Part shown: piece by piece, positions 54,167-64,000 of the stretch
Position numbering within the stretch: position 1 is the stretch's first letter
How the letters are laid out: every line of letters begins with the position of its first letter
Source of the DNA: Macrothele yani
Taxonomy: Eukaryota > Arthropoda > Arachnida > Araneae > Macrothelidae
Direction: 5' to 3'
DNA length: 64,000 bases
NCBI GenBank assembly: GCA_039090855.1
Contig: CM076996.1
Location: 49,938,469-50,002,468, forward strand
Made by a program: the position numbers and the translations under genes
Notes under the pieces: model-generated
The model's database searches: none
Seen by the model: only the letters and a program-made list of their open reading frames with translations
What the model was told of the DNA's origin: nothing

Positions 54167-55375
54167 CACAGTCGTATCAGAATAATATGACTACCTACCT
54201 AATAATGCGAATTACCACCCCTGGCCCGGATGACAGTGGCTAGACGGCGTGGCATGGACGCAAATAGGCGCTGGAAGGTTGCCCGAGAGACACATGCCCA
54301 TTAGGACTGCAGCAGAGCAGGGAGGTCGCGGAGATGTCGTTGTTGTGTATCGTCACGTTGAACCTGTCGATCCAAATAGTCCCACAAGTGCTCAAGGGAA
54401 TTGAGGTAGAGAGATTTTGCCGGCCATGGGAAACGGATACATCACTGTCGTGTTCTTGGAACCAGTCACGCACCCCTTTAGCGACGTGCCACGGCGCATT
54501 GTCTGTTGGTAGACACCATCAGCGTCAGGGTAAACGTCCAACATGAACCGAAGCATGTCGTCAGTGAGGATGGACAGGTAGCCATTGGCATTCAGGGACC
54601 CATCCAGCGGTCACAGGTCTTACCAGGAAAACATCTCCCAGACATGCACACTCCCACGTCCGGCCTGTACTTGGCCGACAAGCGTGTCCGGGTGTTAGTT
54701 CTCGTGTGTAAGACCTCGTATCTGCCACCGCCCGTCACTTCTGTGGAGTAGAAACCTCGTTTCGTCGGAGAAGACAACATTTTCCCACTCTTCCACTGTC
54801 CAATGACGCTAGTCCCATGCGAAGTGCAGGCGTCGTTGCAGATGGACTTGGGTTAACATGGGCGCCTGGACTCAGCGTCGACTCCTGAGACCCATGCGTA
54901 ACAGGGTTCGCTCTACTGTTATCGGGGACACGTACCTGGGTGCCCCAGCGTTCATTTGCTTAGTCAATTGCTGTACGATTGTACGTCCATTGCCCTTTAC
55001 CGGTCGACGGAGGCAACGTTCTTCTCTGGGGTCTATGGCCTTTGGGGCTCCACAGTTATGACGTCGGGAGATACTCGGTGTGCCAGCGGTCCATTCTTCG
55101 TACACCCTTACTACACCACCGTGCGAACAGCCCACGAAGTCTGCTTTTTCTGTGATGTTTCCACCCTTGGCTCGGTAGCCGATGATCATTCCTTTTTTAA
55201 CGTCCGTCAAATCACTTCCTATGCCCATTGTTCTCACGATACGCACTATGGCTCATCTGTCCTGGCCGGCCGCTTATATCTTCGTGTGCTCGACTTTGTC
55301 ATGTGCACATTGTTACGCGTCTGGGCGGGTACACTGTGATTCCGGGGGTGGGAATATTATTCTGATACGACCGTG
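54167..55375 (-). mobile_element. Tc1-like element, family A copy 2
   Basis: TIRs CACAGTCGTATCAGAATAAT (54167-54186) and ATTATTCTGATACGACCGTG (55356-55375), one mismatch. TA on the right (55376-55377), TG on the left. Same family as 1441-2662. Confidence 0.92.
54199..55228 (-). pseudogene. Tc1-like transposase (family A copy 2)
   Basis: Start MGIGSDLTDVKKGMIIGYRA at 55228. The N-terminal half is open to about 54875: FVGCSHGGVVRVYEEWTAGT, ISRRHNCGAPKAIDPREERC, RTIVQQLTKQMNAGA, TVERTLLRMGLRSRR. After a stop: WTVEEWENVVFSDETRFLLH (first Asp), QIRGLTHEN, then DVYPDADGVYQQTMRRGT, where the family has QDNAP, so the second Asp is lost. The C-terminus ends NSHY before TAG at 54199. Stops and frameshifts are present throughout the second half. 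Confidence 0.85.
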
Positions 55376-55379
55376 TAAT

Positions 55380-56595
55380 TGACAATACAAAAGCAAAAAA
55401 AAGGAGATTTTTTTAAGCTTCCACCGAGAGCGTAAACGGGAAGGAACTAATTGCTTGTAAGAGAGAGAGAGAGAGAGAAAGAACTATAACGAGGAGCAGC
55501 AGGAAAATCAAGCTTTAAGAAGTACGAAATCAGACCTTTAATATAAGCCAAGCTTTAAAAGAACTATGAATGAAATCAAGCTTTTAAGAAGTATGAATTT
55601 CAGACCTTTAATAGAAGTCGATAAAACTTTAGTGAAGGTATCGAGTAGAATGATATTTTTATGTTAAGCGTATGAACGAAAATTGTTTGAATTGATTCTT
55701 CAATGGACTCCTAAGTGAAGAGGCCAAAAACTCCTGAATGGAGGTAGTGGATATGGATAAAGGAAATGCTATGCATCAACAAATGAAGCTGATTGAACTA
55801 AAGTTGCAAGTCCATCAGAAATACGAGTAGATCGTTGATGTTTACAGGAGTTTAACCTATCAAGTGCGGGCTGCATAATTCAGTTCAACAAGCACATAAT
55901 GTTCATTCAGCGGATAACAATCAAGTTCACCTTGGTGATTTGAAAGATTTAGAGAGCACGCCTTACCTTATTGGGGAAGTGGGCAGCTAAAGAGTGATAC
56001 CATCGCTCTTTAAAAATAAACTGCACATATAGCAAGCATCACACGCGCTGCTTGATCTTTTAATATAAGAGAGGAAATCTGCGCTACAAAATGACGATGT
56101 AGTCCAATGACTAACTCAGCAAATTGTGTTTGCGGACTACAGAACTGAAAAATAACTGACAAGAACAACACGCCAGCAAAAATGTGTCGAAGTCGGAATG
56201 AATTAGTTTTTCTTGGATACATGATATTAGGCCAAAAACATGGTAATTCTGTAGCAGTGTCGCATTTGCAAGAGGCCGAGCACAATCCCGAGAATTAATC
56301 GGAGCTCTTTAGATTTCTATTCTTGTCTCTCAAAACAAAAGAAAAGAGCAACTAGAGTTTATTTGCTTCTACCAGACTTCTTACTGATATTAGCCACTAC
56401 AGAAACTTTGGACTTTAGCCATTTAGATTTATCTTTGAAACAGACAATATCAGTGGCTCCAAAGGTGTATGAAATGTGACAGCCTCAGGGTATGTCAACT
56501 GTTTCGTAAATGAAACAAAGGCATGCACTACACTTCCATATATCACATTCGTGTCACATATGGAGTGAATCTTCCAAGTCACTGAAGGACTGCCT
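55380..56595. other. Unassigned sequence with GA microsatellite and a local duplication
   Basis: (GA)n at 55461-55478. A ~43-bp segment starting AATCAAGCTTTAAGAAGTA (about 55508) recurs in diverged form at about 55573. No gene recognised. Confidence 0.5.
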
Positions 56596-56597
56596 AC

Positions 56598-56918
56598 TCA
56601 AATATTCAAATAATCCCTGCGGAATGGGTGATATTGAAGCTTTCCCCATACTTTTAAGGCTGCAATGTCTCGAGCCGTGGTAGATGAAAGTTTTAAGGCT
56701 GAAAAGGAGGCTGAATATTTATTCCGATTCGAAAGTGCATTACTGACGGACGATAGGTGATCAAACTGGGCATCTAACAAGCCGGATTCAGTAAATTCAC
56801 TAAAATCAATGTTTGACGAGGTAAATAGCTTGTCACACCGTGACTCTAAAATTTCCATTAACTTACAATCCCCTGGATCTGAAACAGATGAATAACTCTG
56901 TTGTTCAGCGGAAAACAT
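56598..56918 (-). CDS. Unidentified ORF, 106 aa
   Basis: MFSAEQQSYSSVSDPGDCKL start, acidic and Ser-rich, no motif or domain I recognise. It is one of three open stretches on the minus strand (with 57080-57490 and 57654-58199) that could be decayed parts of one gene or element, or chance ORFs. No splice or promoter evidence. Confidence 0.2.
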   Translation of the reverse strand: MFSAEQQSYSSVSDPGDCKLMEILESRCDKLFTSSNIDFSEFTESGLLDAQFDHLSSVSNALSNRNKYSASFSALKLSSTTARDIAALKVWGKLQYHPFRRDYLNI

Positions 56919-57079
56919 TGGCCTTGAGGTAGAAGCAGATAATTCCTGTTCATATTGGGAGACGTTTTAGGACATTAAATTTGCTAGTCATCTGTGAAGA
57001 ACGATTTGATGGAGGAACAGAACTAGTAGAAGGGCAACTAGCGCCTGAAGTCCTGTCAAGGCCACCTGGCGACATGTCA

Positions 57080-57490
57080 GGAATGAAAGCAGGAACATCG
57101 CATAATATCACTCAGGTTGTATAATAGCACTCGGCGTGTGTGCAAGTTACCCAATTTCAATTCCCATGTTACTGCCTTCAACATCTTATCTACTGGGACA
57201 GGAAGCCACAGTACTACCAATTTCAAGAGCTTCTGTCTGACCAATGCAGTAGGTATAACATAATAATTTTCTTTGTCAATGGTACAATGTGATAAAACAT
57301 TGACAAAAGTGCTACACTTAAAACATACAATATCGGTCGTCAGGAAAAACTAATACGTGAACCCTTCTACCGTCAGTTGGACACGTGTAGTCAGATTTTT
57401 AATACCAGATTCATTAGCAAAGTTTATTTGTTCTTTTCTACGTAAACTAGTAAAAAGTTTAAATTTTGGGTCTCTTGTTGCTGTAGGAAT
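57080..57490 (-). other. Open stretch, minus strand, unidentified
   Basis: Reads DPKFKLFTSLRRKEQINFAN, SGIKNLTTRVQLTVEGFTY, a stop, then FFLTTDIVCFKCSTFVNVLS, RQKLLKLVVLWLPVPVDKML and LKLGNLHTRRVLLYNL. Composition is protein-like over about 130 codons with one stop. Resembles nothing I can name; perhaps a decayed transposase or gene. Confidence 0.3.
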
Positions 57491-57653
57491 ATGAATACTG
57501 TAATGAGCCCTTTTACGGTGCTATAACTAAGATTTTTACCCTTAAGAATTCATCGAATATTTCTGGAGGTTTATTGAATTTAAACACCACAGTAGGTAAG
57601 CGCGCAAGCAAACGGTGTCGTAGATGATACCTAAAATGGTACCTATGTCGTAC

Positions 57654-58199
57654 TTAAAAATCTACGATGTATCTTAATAATGGTACCCAATGCCTGTACT
57701 CTGTACCATTATTAAGCAATACCGAATTTTCACCAATAAAGAAAAACACATTTCTTCGATCTTGCAGTGGTTGAGTTCTCATTTCATGCAACAACCTTGC
57801 CACCATAGCTGAGCAGAAAAGATGAAACAGAAGTTTGTCCAAAACCCGGTTGGAATGAGTGAAAATGACCAGTACGCCCAACAGCTTTTGAGGGCGGAAA
57901 GGACATCGACGAATCGAAGTTTCAAGGGCATTCGTCTTAGATAGCGAGTGAGGAACGGAAAAGCTTGGCTCTGTTGATGACGAAACAAACACTTTAAAGG
58001 CATCACTGACATCTATGGGTAGATTAATGGCTGTATGCTCTGTACCAGCACACCAGCAGACGGCATCAGTGTGATAGGCAATATTGACATTACGGGGAAA
58101 TGATTCACATGTGGCAGTAAACGAGATGCACTTGGAGACAAAGAAGATGACAGTTGAGCTCCAAAAAATGTTGACGTTACAACCGTGGCAGGCACACAC
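57654..58199 (-). CDS. Unidentified ORF, 181 aa
   Basis: The longest unassigned ORF apart from the SINE-overlapping one at 45651. It starts MCACHGCNVNIFWSSTVIFF (hydrophobic, Cys-rich) and ends YRHWVPLLRYIVDF. No domain recognised. Overlapping open frames on both strands weaken the case for a real protein. Confidence 0.25.
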   Translation of the reverse strand: MCACHGCNVNIFWSSTVIFFVSKCISFTATCESFPRNVNIAYHTDAVCWCAGTEHTAINLPIDVSDAFKVFVSSSTEPSFSVPHSLSKTNALETSIRRCPFRPQKLLGVLVIFTHSNRVLDKLLFHLFCSAMVARLLHEMRTQPLQDRRNVFFFIGENSVLLNNGTEYRHWVPLLRYIVDF

Positions 58200-58338
58200 T
58201 TATACAGTATACCGATTAGAGCTGTTCCACTGCTATTTCCAAGTTCAACGATTACATCACAGCAGCTTTATGGCCTGGTGATGACACGCAAGCAGGGAAC
58301 GAATAGTTCATTTTCGTGAGTGATTTCACGAATGGTGT

Positions 58339-58490
58339 GAAGTGCGCGTCTTATGGTCGTTTAAGTGCGCGTCTTATGGTCGTTTAAGTGCGCCTTATGG
58401 TCGTTTAAGTGCGCCTTATGGTCGTTTAAGTGCGCCTTATGGTCGTTTAAGTGCGTGTTCTGGTCGTTTAAAGGCGCGTTATGATCGTTT
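58339..58490 (+). repeat. 21-23-bp minisatellite, about 7 units
   Basis: Unit GTGCGCCTTATGGTCGTTTA plus A; the first two units are 23 bp, the middle ones 21 bp, the last two diverged. The 21-bp units keep a frame reading YGRLSAP repeatedly in a 76-aa ORF, a by-product of the period. Confidence 0.92.
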
Positions 58491-58499
58491 GCTACATTG

Positions 58500-58893
58500 G
58501 AGATTAATGAACAAGTTTTTTAAAATTTGTTCATCTGAGAGGATAAGCGGTCTCTTAGATCAGTTGACATGACAATATGTTGCTTCTTTCAGTGTGGTCT
58601 TCGGTAGTTATCATTTGCAGAATTCATACCGATTCTACGGAAAGCCTTTCGACAGTTAAAAAGATATGATTACCTACAGTTTTGAGAAAATGAGGAGATT
58701 TGGGTCTAGAACAACATGAAGCAGCTTTTCTGAGACAGAGACATTTTCTCACCGCGCTGAAATTATGTTTCCAAGTTAACGTGTAAGGTGAAATTTATGT
58801 ATTGTCAAAATTGCTTTTGAAAATATCTCAAATCTCCAAGAACGTGCATTTTTTTACATGCATGTACATATTACTGCACAATGCTGTTCAGTT
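58500..58893. other. Unassigned sequence
   Basis: No feature recognised between the minisatellite and the mariner. Confidence 0.5.
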
Positions 58894-58896
58894 ATA

Positions 58897-60142
58897 CTAG
58901 GGTGGTCCATAAGTTGATGCGTTTTTTGTATATATGACTTTCGTACTAGTTTTTGAAGTGACTAAATTATTGGATTTTTATGTGTAATATGTCATTTTGT
59001 AGCGGTTGACTTGCTTTTTGTGCTGGCGTATATTTCATTTGATTAATTAATTGTGTTCTATCGCATTATTTCTTTAGAAAGAAATATGGAAAAATTGGAA
59101 ATCCATGTACTTTTACGTCACTACTGGAAACAGAAATTCAAATCGGCCGCAGCGGCGACGAAAATATGCGAAGTGGAAGGCGAAGCTATCGTTTCAATTT
59201 TTGCACCGCAGAAGTGGTTCAAAAAATTCAAAGACGGCAAGACCAGCCTCGAAGTTCAGCCGCTCTCCGGTCGCCCTGTGACGGTAAATTCTCAAGTAAT
59301 TCGCGAAGCCGTCAAAACAAATCGGACAACCAGTACTCGCCCATTGTCCTATGAACTTCACATTCTACGGACATCAGTTGTTCGGCATGTTCACCTGCTT
59401 GACAAAGTCAACAAACGCTCTCGTGAAGTTCCATATGAATTGACGCTAGATCAAGCTCAGCGGCGTGTCAACATTTGTCGTCAACTTCTGCAGAATCTTC
59501 GTGACGAGCGTTTCATCCGCCGAATTGTAACCTGCGATGAGAAGTGGGTTTATTGCGCTAATCCGACAAAGAAATTAATGGTTGGGCCCAAGCCAAGTGT
59601 CGGAACCTGCGGCCAAACGAGACAGATTCTCCAGAAAGGTAATGCTCTGTGTTTGGTGGAATTTCGAAGGCATCATCCACTTTGAGCTTGTTCCGAACAA
59701 CCGAGTCATTAATATTAAACTGTATTCTGCCCAACTCGAGCGAATGTATGCGGAGCTGTGGCGGAAATACACGGCTTTGGTCAACAGAAAGCGGGTCCTC
59801 CTGAAGCAGGATAACGCTTCTTTGCACAACGCCAGGAAGACGAAGTCCAAGCTCCGAGAACTAGATGCCATCGAACTTTTGCCGCATTCTGCATACAGCC
59901 CGCCCTTTGCGCCATCTGATTTTCATTTTTTTCGGGCTATGGCACATTTCTTGCGGGGAGCAACTTCCATACTTTGAACGATGTCGAGACGGGATGCTGC
60001 GAGTTTTTTGCCTCCAAGGACAAGGCGCGGTACCGCTGCGGAATCGAACAACTCGCCAAAAGATGGAGTCAAACCATTGATTCTAATTGTCTTTACTTCG
60101 TGCGTTTTTTCAATGAAAAAACGCACGAACTTGTGGACCTAA
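58897..60142 (+). mobile_element. mariner element with TA TSD
   Basis: Left end CTAGGGTGGTCCATAAGTTG (58897) and right end AACTTGTGGACCTAA (to 60142) are inverted partners. TA at 58895-58896 and 60143-60144. The right TA is also the left TA of the next Tc1. A small hairpin (GTGCGTTTTTTCA/TGAAAAAACGCAC) lies inside the right end. Confidence 0.85.
59085..60116 (+). pseudogene. mariner transposase, two frameshifts
   Basis: Start MEKLEIHVLLRHYWKQKFKS at 59085 (the upstream in-frame Met at 59053 is not family-like). HTH region; PLSGRP linker; HELTxxQAQRR-like ELTLDQAQRRVNICRQL; RIVTCDEKWVYCANP holds the first Asp. Frameshift near 59585 into WLGPSQVSE-like coding, KVMLCVWWNFEGIIHFELVP, RKRVLLKQDNASLHNARK (second Asp) and FAPSDFHFFRAMAHFLRG (third Asp). 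Second frameshift near 59960, then FFASKDKARYRCGIEQLAKR. I count 35 residues between the second and third Asp. All three Asp are kept. Family mariners are about 345 residues, as here. Confidence 0.9.
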
Positions 60143-60144
60143 TA

Positions 60145-61532
60145 CAATACTGCTTGTGAAAATTGCAACACCATAAAGGGCTGCTGGTATTAGGTTGAAA
60201 CCTATAGGATATGTTCAAGAGGTTACGAAATGCAAATGATCAAAATTCCAGTGAAAATGCACACGTGGTTTCGGAGCAGCGCCCTCTGAACTGTCTTGTC
60301 TCGGGCATAAACAGCTGGCTCAAATGAGATGTTGCAATCGCTGAAGAGCCAACATTGAGTAGAAAAGGTGTTTCTTGTGTCTCACTACGCCCCGTCCCCG
60401 AAGAAGGTCGCATTATGAACACCTAACGAATTGAGCGAGGAAAGATTGTTGGGATCAGAGAAGCTGGATTTTCCTACCGCAAAATTCCCACTCGTCCAGC
60501 ACATAACGCCAGTATAGTGAGGCGAACGTAGCGTTAGTGAACACATGAGGTTCGGACTCGCAGAAATCCAGGAAATGGACCGTAAAATCGCACTACTGCA
60601 CGCGATTACATACACCTCTACCTCATGACAGTGAGAGATCGCACAGCGATGCACACGGTGCTAGCGTAGCAGTGGAGCCCTCTCAGAAGCCAGGCTTTGT
60701 CCTCCAGCACAGTTCGACGTCTTCTGCTTAACAGAGGACTGGTCGCTGGCAGGTTTCCTTTGACCCTCAACCACGGGCGCCTCAGGCAAAAATGGGGTCC
60801 TCGAATACAGACATTGGCGCGCTGATTGACAACAGATCGTGTTTTTTCTGACTATTAGCGATTCAACTTAATGCCCCCTGATGGTCGCAAACGTGTTCGA
60901 AGACATCGTGGTGAACGGCCCTTTGTAGCGTCATACTGGCCCAACACCAAACGTCTTGGTTCAGGGCGCTATTGGGTTCAAATCGCGATCCCTCCTGATA
61001 CGAATTGAGGGAACCCTAAACAGCCAGCGATGCATCAGGGATGGTTCAGAGGCAGAGGCGATGCCATCCTTTAGAGCTGTCCTGTTGATATATTCCAGCC
61101 GGACAATGCTGAGCAACATGTGGCCCGGAATGTCCAAGACCTCTTCTATGCACGGTAGATACTGCTTCTTCCCTGGATTGCACGTGCCCCAGATCGAGCA
61201 TGCCTGGGGTATGGTAGCTACGCGACTGTCCCGTCAAGCGCCTCTGCCAGTCACCACAAATTAGCTCCGGTCTCGCATAGAAACAACGTGGCAGACTATT
61301 CCCCATGAGGATATCAAAAGCCACTTCCATTCAGTGTCACGCCATGTAGAGTCTGTTATTGGTGCTCGAGGTGGCTTTGCACGATACTGAGTTTTGAAAC
61401 GAAACATTCTCTTTATAGCTATACAAATGTTATCAACTATCTCCTGTAACAGGAGGAATCTGTGATATACTGTAAGTTTCATTTGAATAGCGCGATTCTT
61501 TCTTAGCGTTACAATTTTCACAAGCAGTAGTG
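60145..61532 (+). mobile_element. Tc1-like element, family E copy 3, decayed
   Basis: TIRs CAATACTGCTTGTGAAAATT (60145) and AATTTTCACAAGCAGTAGTG (ends 61532). TA at 60143-60144 and 61533-61534. Same terminal family as 15044-16430. Confidence 0.88.
60417..61395 (+). pseudogene. Tc1-like transposase (family E copy 3), heavily decayed
   Basis: From 60417: RIERGKIVGIREAGFSYRKI (HTH start, GIREAGFSYRxI as in family E). Later fragments: QGAIGFKSRSLLIRIEGTLN (60956 on), SRTMLSNMWPGMSKTSSMHG, and CPRSSMPGVW, a worn SPIEHVW region. The second Asp region is not recognisable. Many stops. Much older than the family E' copy at 16431. Confidence 0.7.
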
Positions 61533-61534
61533 TA

Positions 61535-62305
61535 TACTGTATACATGTATGAAAAACTGTATGCGATAATATGTAGTATGTAAAAAGAGAATATATGTGC
61601 AAAATGTAATTTTACAGTACTTACGAATATTTTTAATTACATGAAAGGGAGGAAGAGACGGAAGAATGTTGATTCTAGTTCACCTCAAGAATTTGACTGC
61701 ACGGGCTTCTTTACTTTCTATTTACAAATACGGTGATACATAACTCTCGCTATTTTTACGTCTTTTGGGCTGCTCAATCATTTCTTGGTACGGCCACAAA
61801 TCATCCGTTGTACTACACCTTATCATCTGTTGTGCTACACGTGATTTTGAGGTTTCACGCCGTAGAGCAGTTCTGTTCAAAAATTAAGTCATTCAATTGT
61901 TTTGCTGCTTTGAACAACTTCGTCCAGTTTTGGGAGATTACAAGATGCTAGCTTCTCGTGTTCCTCGTTATTACCTTTGTTTTGTGTAAATGCTGTTGTC
62001 AGTTTACCTCAATATTCGTTTGTCAATGTTTACTGCTATGGCCTTCAATTAAATCTTCAATTTCCTTATCGATGATGTCAACGACGCCCTCACCACCTTC
62101 TTGCATGGTTAGCTGATAGTGTTTTTTAATTCCTTTTTAATGGGAAACCCTTAAAATTATCTACTAAATATCTCCATAGGTTTCTCCAACATTCATTGAC
62201 GTTTTCAAGTGTGGTTGCATCTGCTAATTGTTAGTATAAGTGAAAAATGTTGAAGGGCGTTCAACTATCGATCACACTGAAATCGCGATTAGCTTCAATA
62301 GCTCT
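61535..62305. other. Unassigned sequence
   Basis: AT-rich, no recognisable coding or repeats. Confidence 0.5.
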
Positions 62306-62308
62306 TGC

Positions 62309-62480
62309 GGCGTGCCTGTCCCGCAGGAAACACATGAGATAGAGGCAGATAGCAATGAGAGCACATGTCCGCGTAGCTCAGTTGGGAGAGCGACTTACTC
62401 CGGAGTGAGGGGACCCAGTTTCTATGTCCGGCATGGACAAACCTGTGTTTTCACATTGGTGCCCGAACTTCAAATATGAA
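62309..62480 (+). mobile_element. tRNA-derived SINE (family D), copy 1
   Basis: A 55-bp lead (CGTGCCTGTCCCGCAGGAAA) then GTCCGCGTAGCTCAGTTGGG (A box, 62367) and a worn B box near CCCAGTTTCTATGTC. The lead and head recur at 62726-62800. The anticodon and acceptor arms do not fold as a working tRNA. Confidence 0.6.
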
Positions 62481-62725
62481 CTGGCCGATAGGTTTCTTTC
62501 AATGGTGTGATGTTCTTTCCTCACGGCGAGACAGGAAAAATGAGAATCCTTGCTTCAGTGCTTCGGAAAAATAAATGTGTGATGTTACGTTCCACACATC
62601 AAATTGTCTGGGATTTCTCAAATGCACGTTCTTCATTGGATGACTGCCAACAGCGACACATTGTGCCGGCTGACCCGTAGGCCATGCCCATGCCCCCGGC
62701 CCCCTTTCTGGGGGGGGATATGTGA

Positions 62726-62840
62726 CGTGCCTGTCCCGCAAGGGGCACATGAGATAAAGGCAGATAGCAATGAGAGTACATATCCGCGTAGATCAGTTCC
62801 GGCGTGGACAAACTACATTACATATTCATGAAAACATAAA
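62726..62840 (+). mobile_element. tRNA-derived SINE (family D), copy 2, internally deleted
   Basis: CGTGCCTGTCCCGCAAGGGG, CAGATAGCAATGAGAGTACA and ATCCGCGTAGATCAGTT, then directly CCGGCGTGGACAAAC. The middle of the tRNA-like part is missing relative to copy 1. Confidence 0.6.
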
Positions 62841-62849
62841 CCTGATATA

Positions 62850-64000
62850 AGTGACCTGATAACATCGAATCCCGCTAATTTTCAACTAATGAAAGGATGA
62901 AGATGGTATTGGGATTAGAGAAAGACGAGTTAAACGTTCTTCCTCTCAAACAGAAGTACTTCAAGAAGGCCAGGAGCAATGTCTACCTTCAGCAACACTT
63001 TAAAGTCAAGTTCTTTGTCCTTTAGATACCAATTTATTTTAGGAATGACCCATTTGTGAAACCAATTCAGAAATAATACTGCCAGCACCTAAGCCTTTTT
63101 ACTTAGGACTTCTCTGTTTCCACCTTCATGTCACTGAGATTTGAAGCCCTGTTGAGCAATTATTGGACTAGTTTTAAAGAACAGACCAGTAAACTTGTTC
63201 CGAGAGATGATGCTTTTCTTCTAGGAATATTTTTAGTTGTTCGATATGTTATCTCTTTTGTGGACGGTGCAGTTCTGCTGATAAACTTCACGCATTTGAA
63301 GTAGAAGCCGTTTCAAAAACTGTTCAGCCAACTTTGGCTGGCTTTAAATCCTTCTTATCAGAAGAAGGACATCATTTTGGCGGGGATTTGAACACAGCGT
63401 AGAGACTAGAAACCTTTTCTCATAATTTATTGTTATCGATAGGTACACGTTTGAAGTTTATATCTTTAGTTTAATGCCTTTTCAGTCTTTAGAAAAGTCT
63501 TATCACACACTTGGATCATCACTCCAGCAGCACTGGAGCACTCAAAATTATCACGAATGTTGATAGCACAGATGCTAGGGATCGTTGCGGCCATACTGGC
63601 TATCGATATGAAGTTTTGCTATAACTCCAACGCGGCCAGTTTTCCCTCAATCATTATAACAGGTCGTTGTCTTTTTCTATTGACACCAGATGAATTACCT
63701 AATTTGCATTTAAGGGCCATGTTCTATGAAAAATACGTACCTTTATGCACTACAATTAAACTGAGCGCAGCGAGATACTAATACTATGAAAGGCATGCTG
63801 GAAACGAAATTCAGTAAGGGAGCATCCTCCTCCAACGTTACGATTCGACTGCAGCTCACCATTGACCTGCGACTGAAGTAGCGATCCTGTGGATTTAACG
63901 AATCGGACTTGATCTGTGATCGTCTTCCACTTCATTTTGAGTTCTACAGTTCTTTGTCTTTTCACCTACCAAAACGATTTTCGGTTAATCATTACCTATG
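62850..64000. other. Unassigned sequence to window end
   Basis: No recognisable coding, TIR or repeat. The minus ORF 63756-63965 (69 aa) and plus ORF 63557-63781 (74 aa) match nothing I know. Confidence 0.5.

Noticed and set aside
62367..62440. Possible tRNA gene
   Set aside because: A box is good, but the T arm and acceptor pairing fail, and the copy at 62780 is deleted; a SINE head fits better.

Overview
The window looks like intergenic DNA from a TE-rich, AT-rich animal genome, most likely an arthropod. The evidence is the mix of elements: RTE-type LINEs, many Tc1/mariner families, a P/THAP-like transposase, tRNA-derived SINEs and Penelope-like remnants. No bacterial operon, rRNA gene or functional tRNA gene is visible. 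No intact host gene is recognisable. The species cannot be named from the sequence.

Layout. 1-5118: two inverted copies of one RTE LINE, the first followed directly by a Tc1 element. 5.1-9 kb: tRNA-like SINE remnants and a decayed mariner split by a SINE. 9-13 kb: three Tc1 families, the first carrying a 56-bp minisatellite inside its transposase. 15-17.9 kb: two tandem Tc1 elements, the second nearly intact. 17.9-19.2 kb: two LTR-like repeats, one with a 23-bp minisatellite. 20-24.8 kb: three SINEs, two Tc1 remnants, a P/THAP-like remnant, a 166-bp tandem repeat and a foldback element. 25-32.1 kb: blocks of one ~150-bp tandem repeat on either side of a 2.9-kb mariner with three catalytic Asp and ~240-bp terminal inverted repeats (TIRs), and of a 1.7-kb TIR element. 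34.5-38.2 kb: a Tc1 split by a 2.24-kb foldback-like element, next to a SINE that contains another SINE. 38.9-41.6 kb: a decayed PHD-finger/coiled-coil/FP-like gene cut by a SINE and by a Tc1 element that still encodes a complete 340-residue transposase. 42-50 kb: two Penelope-like remnants, a third LTR-like copy, foldbacks and a LINE tail. 50.6-55.4 kb: two more Tc1 elements, an end of a second foldback-like element and a fourth LTR-like copy. 58.9-61.5 kb: a mariner and a Tc1 that share one TA. The end holds a duplicated tRNA-like SINE and unrecognised sequence.

The window is best read as layers of insertion. Target-site duplications (TSDs) and empty-site reconstruction give the order of several events. 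The most unusual items are the foldback-like element at 35185-37425, the intact Tc1 with a 32-residue catalytic spacing, the PHD/FP gene split by two transposons, the minisatellite grown from transposase coding sequence, and the four-copy LTR-like family.
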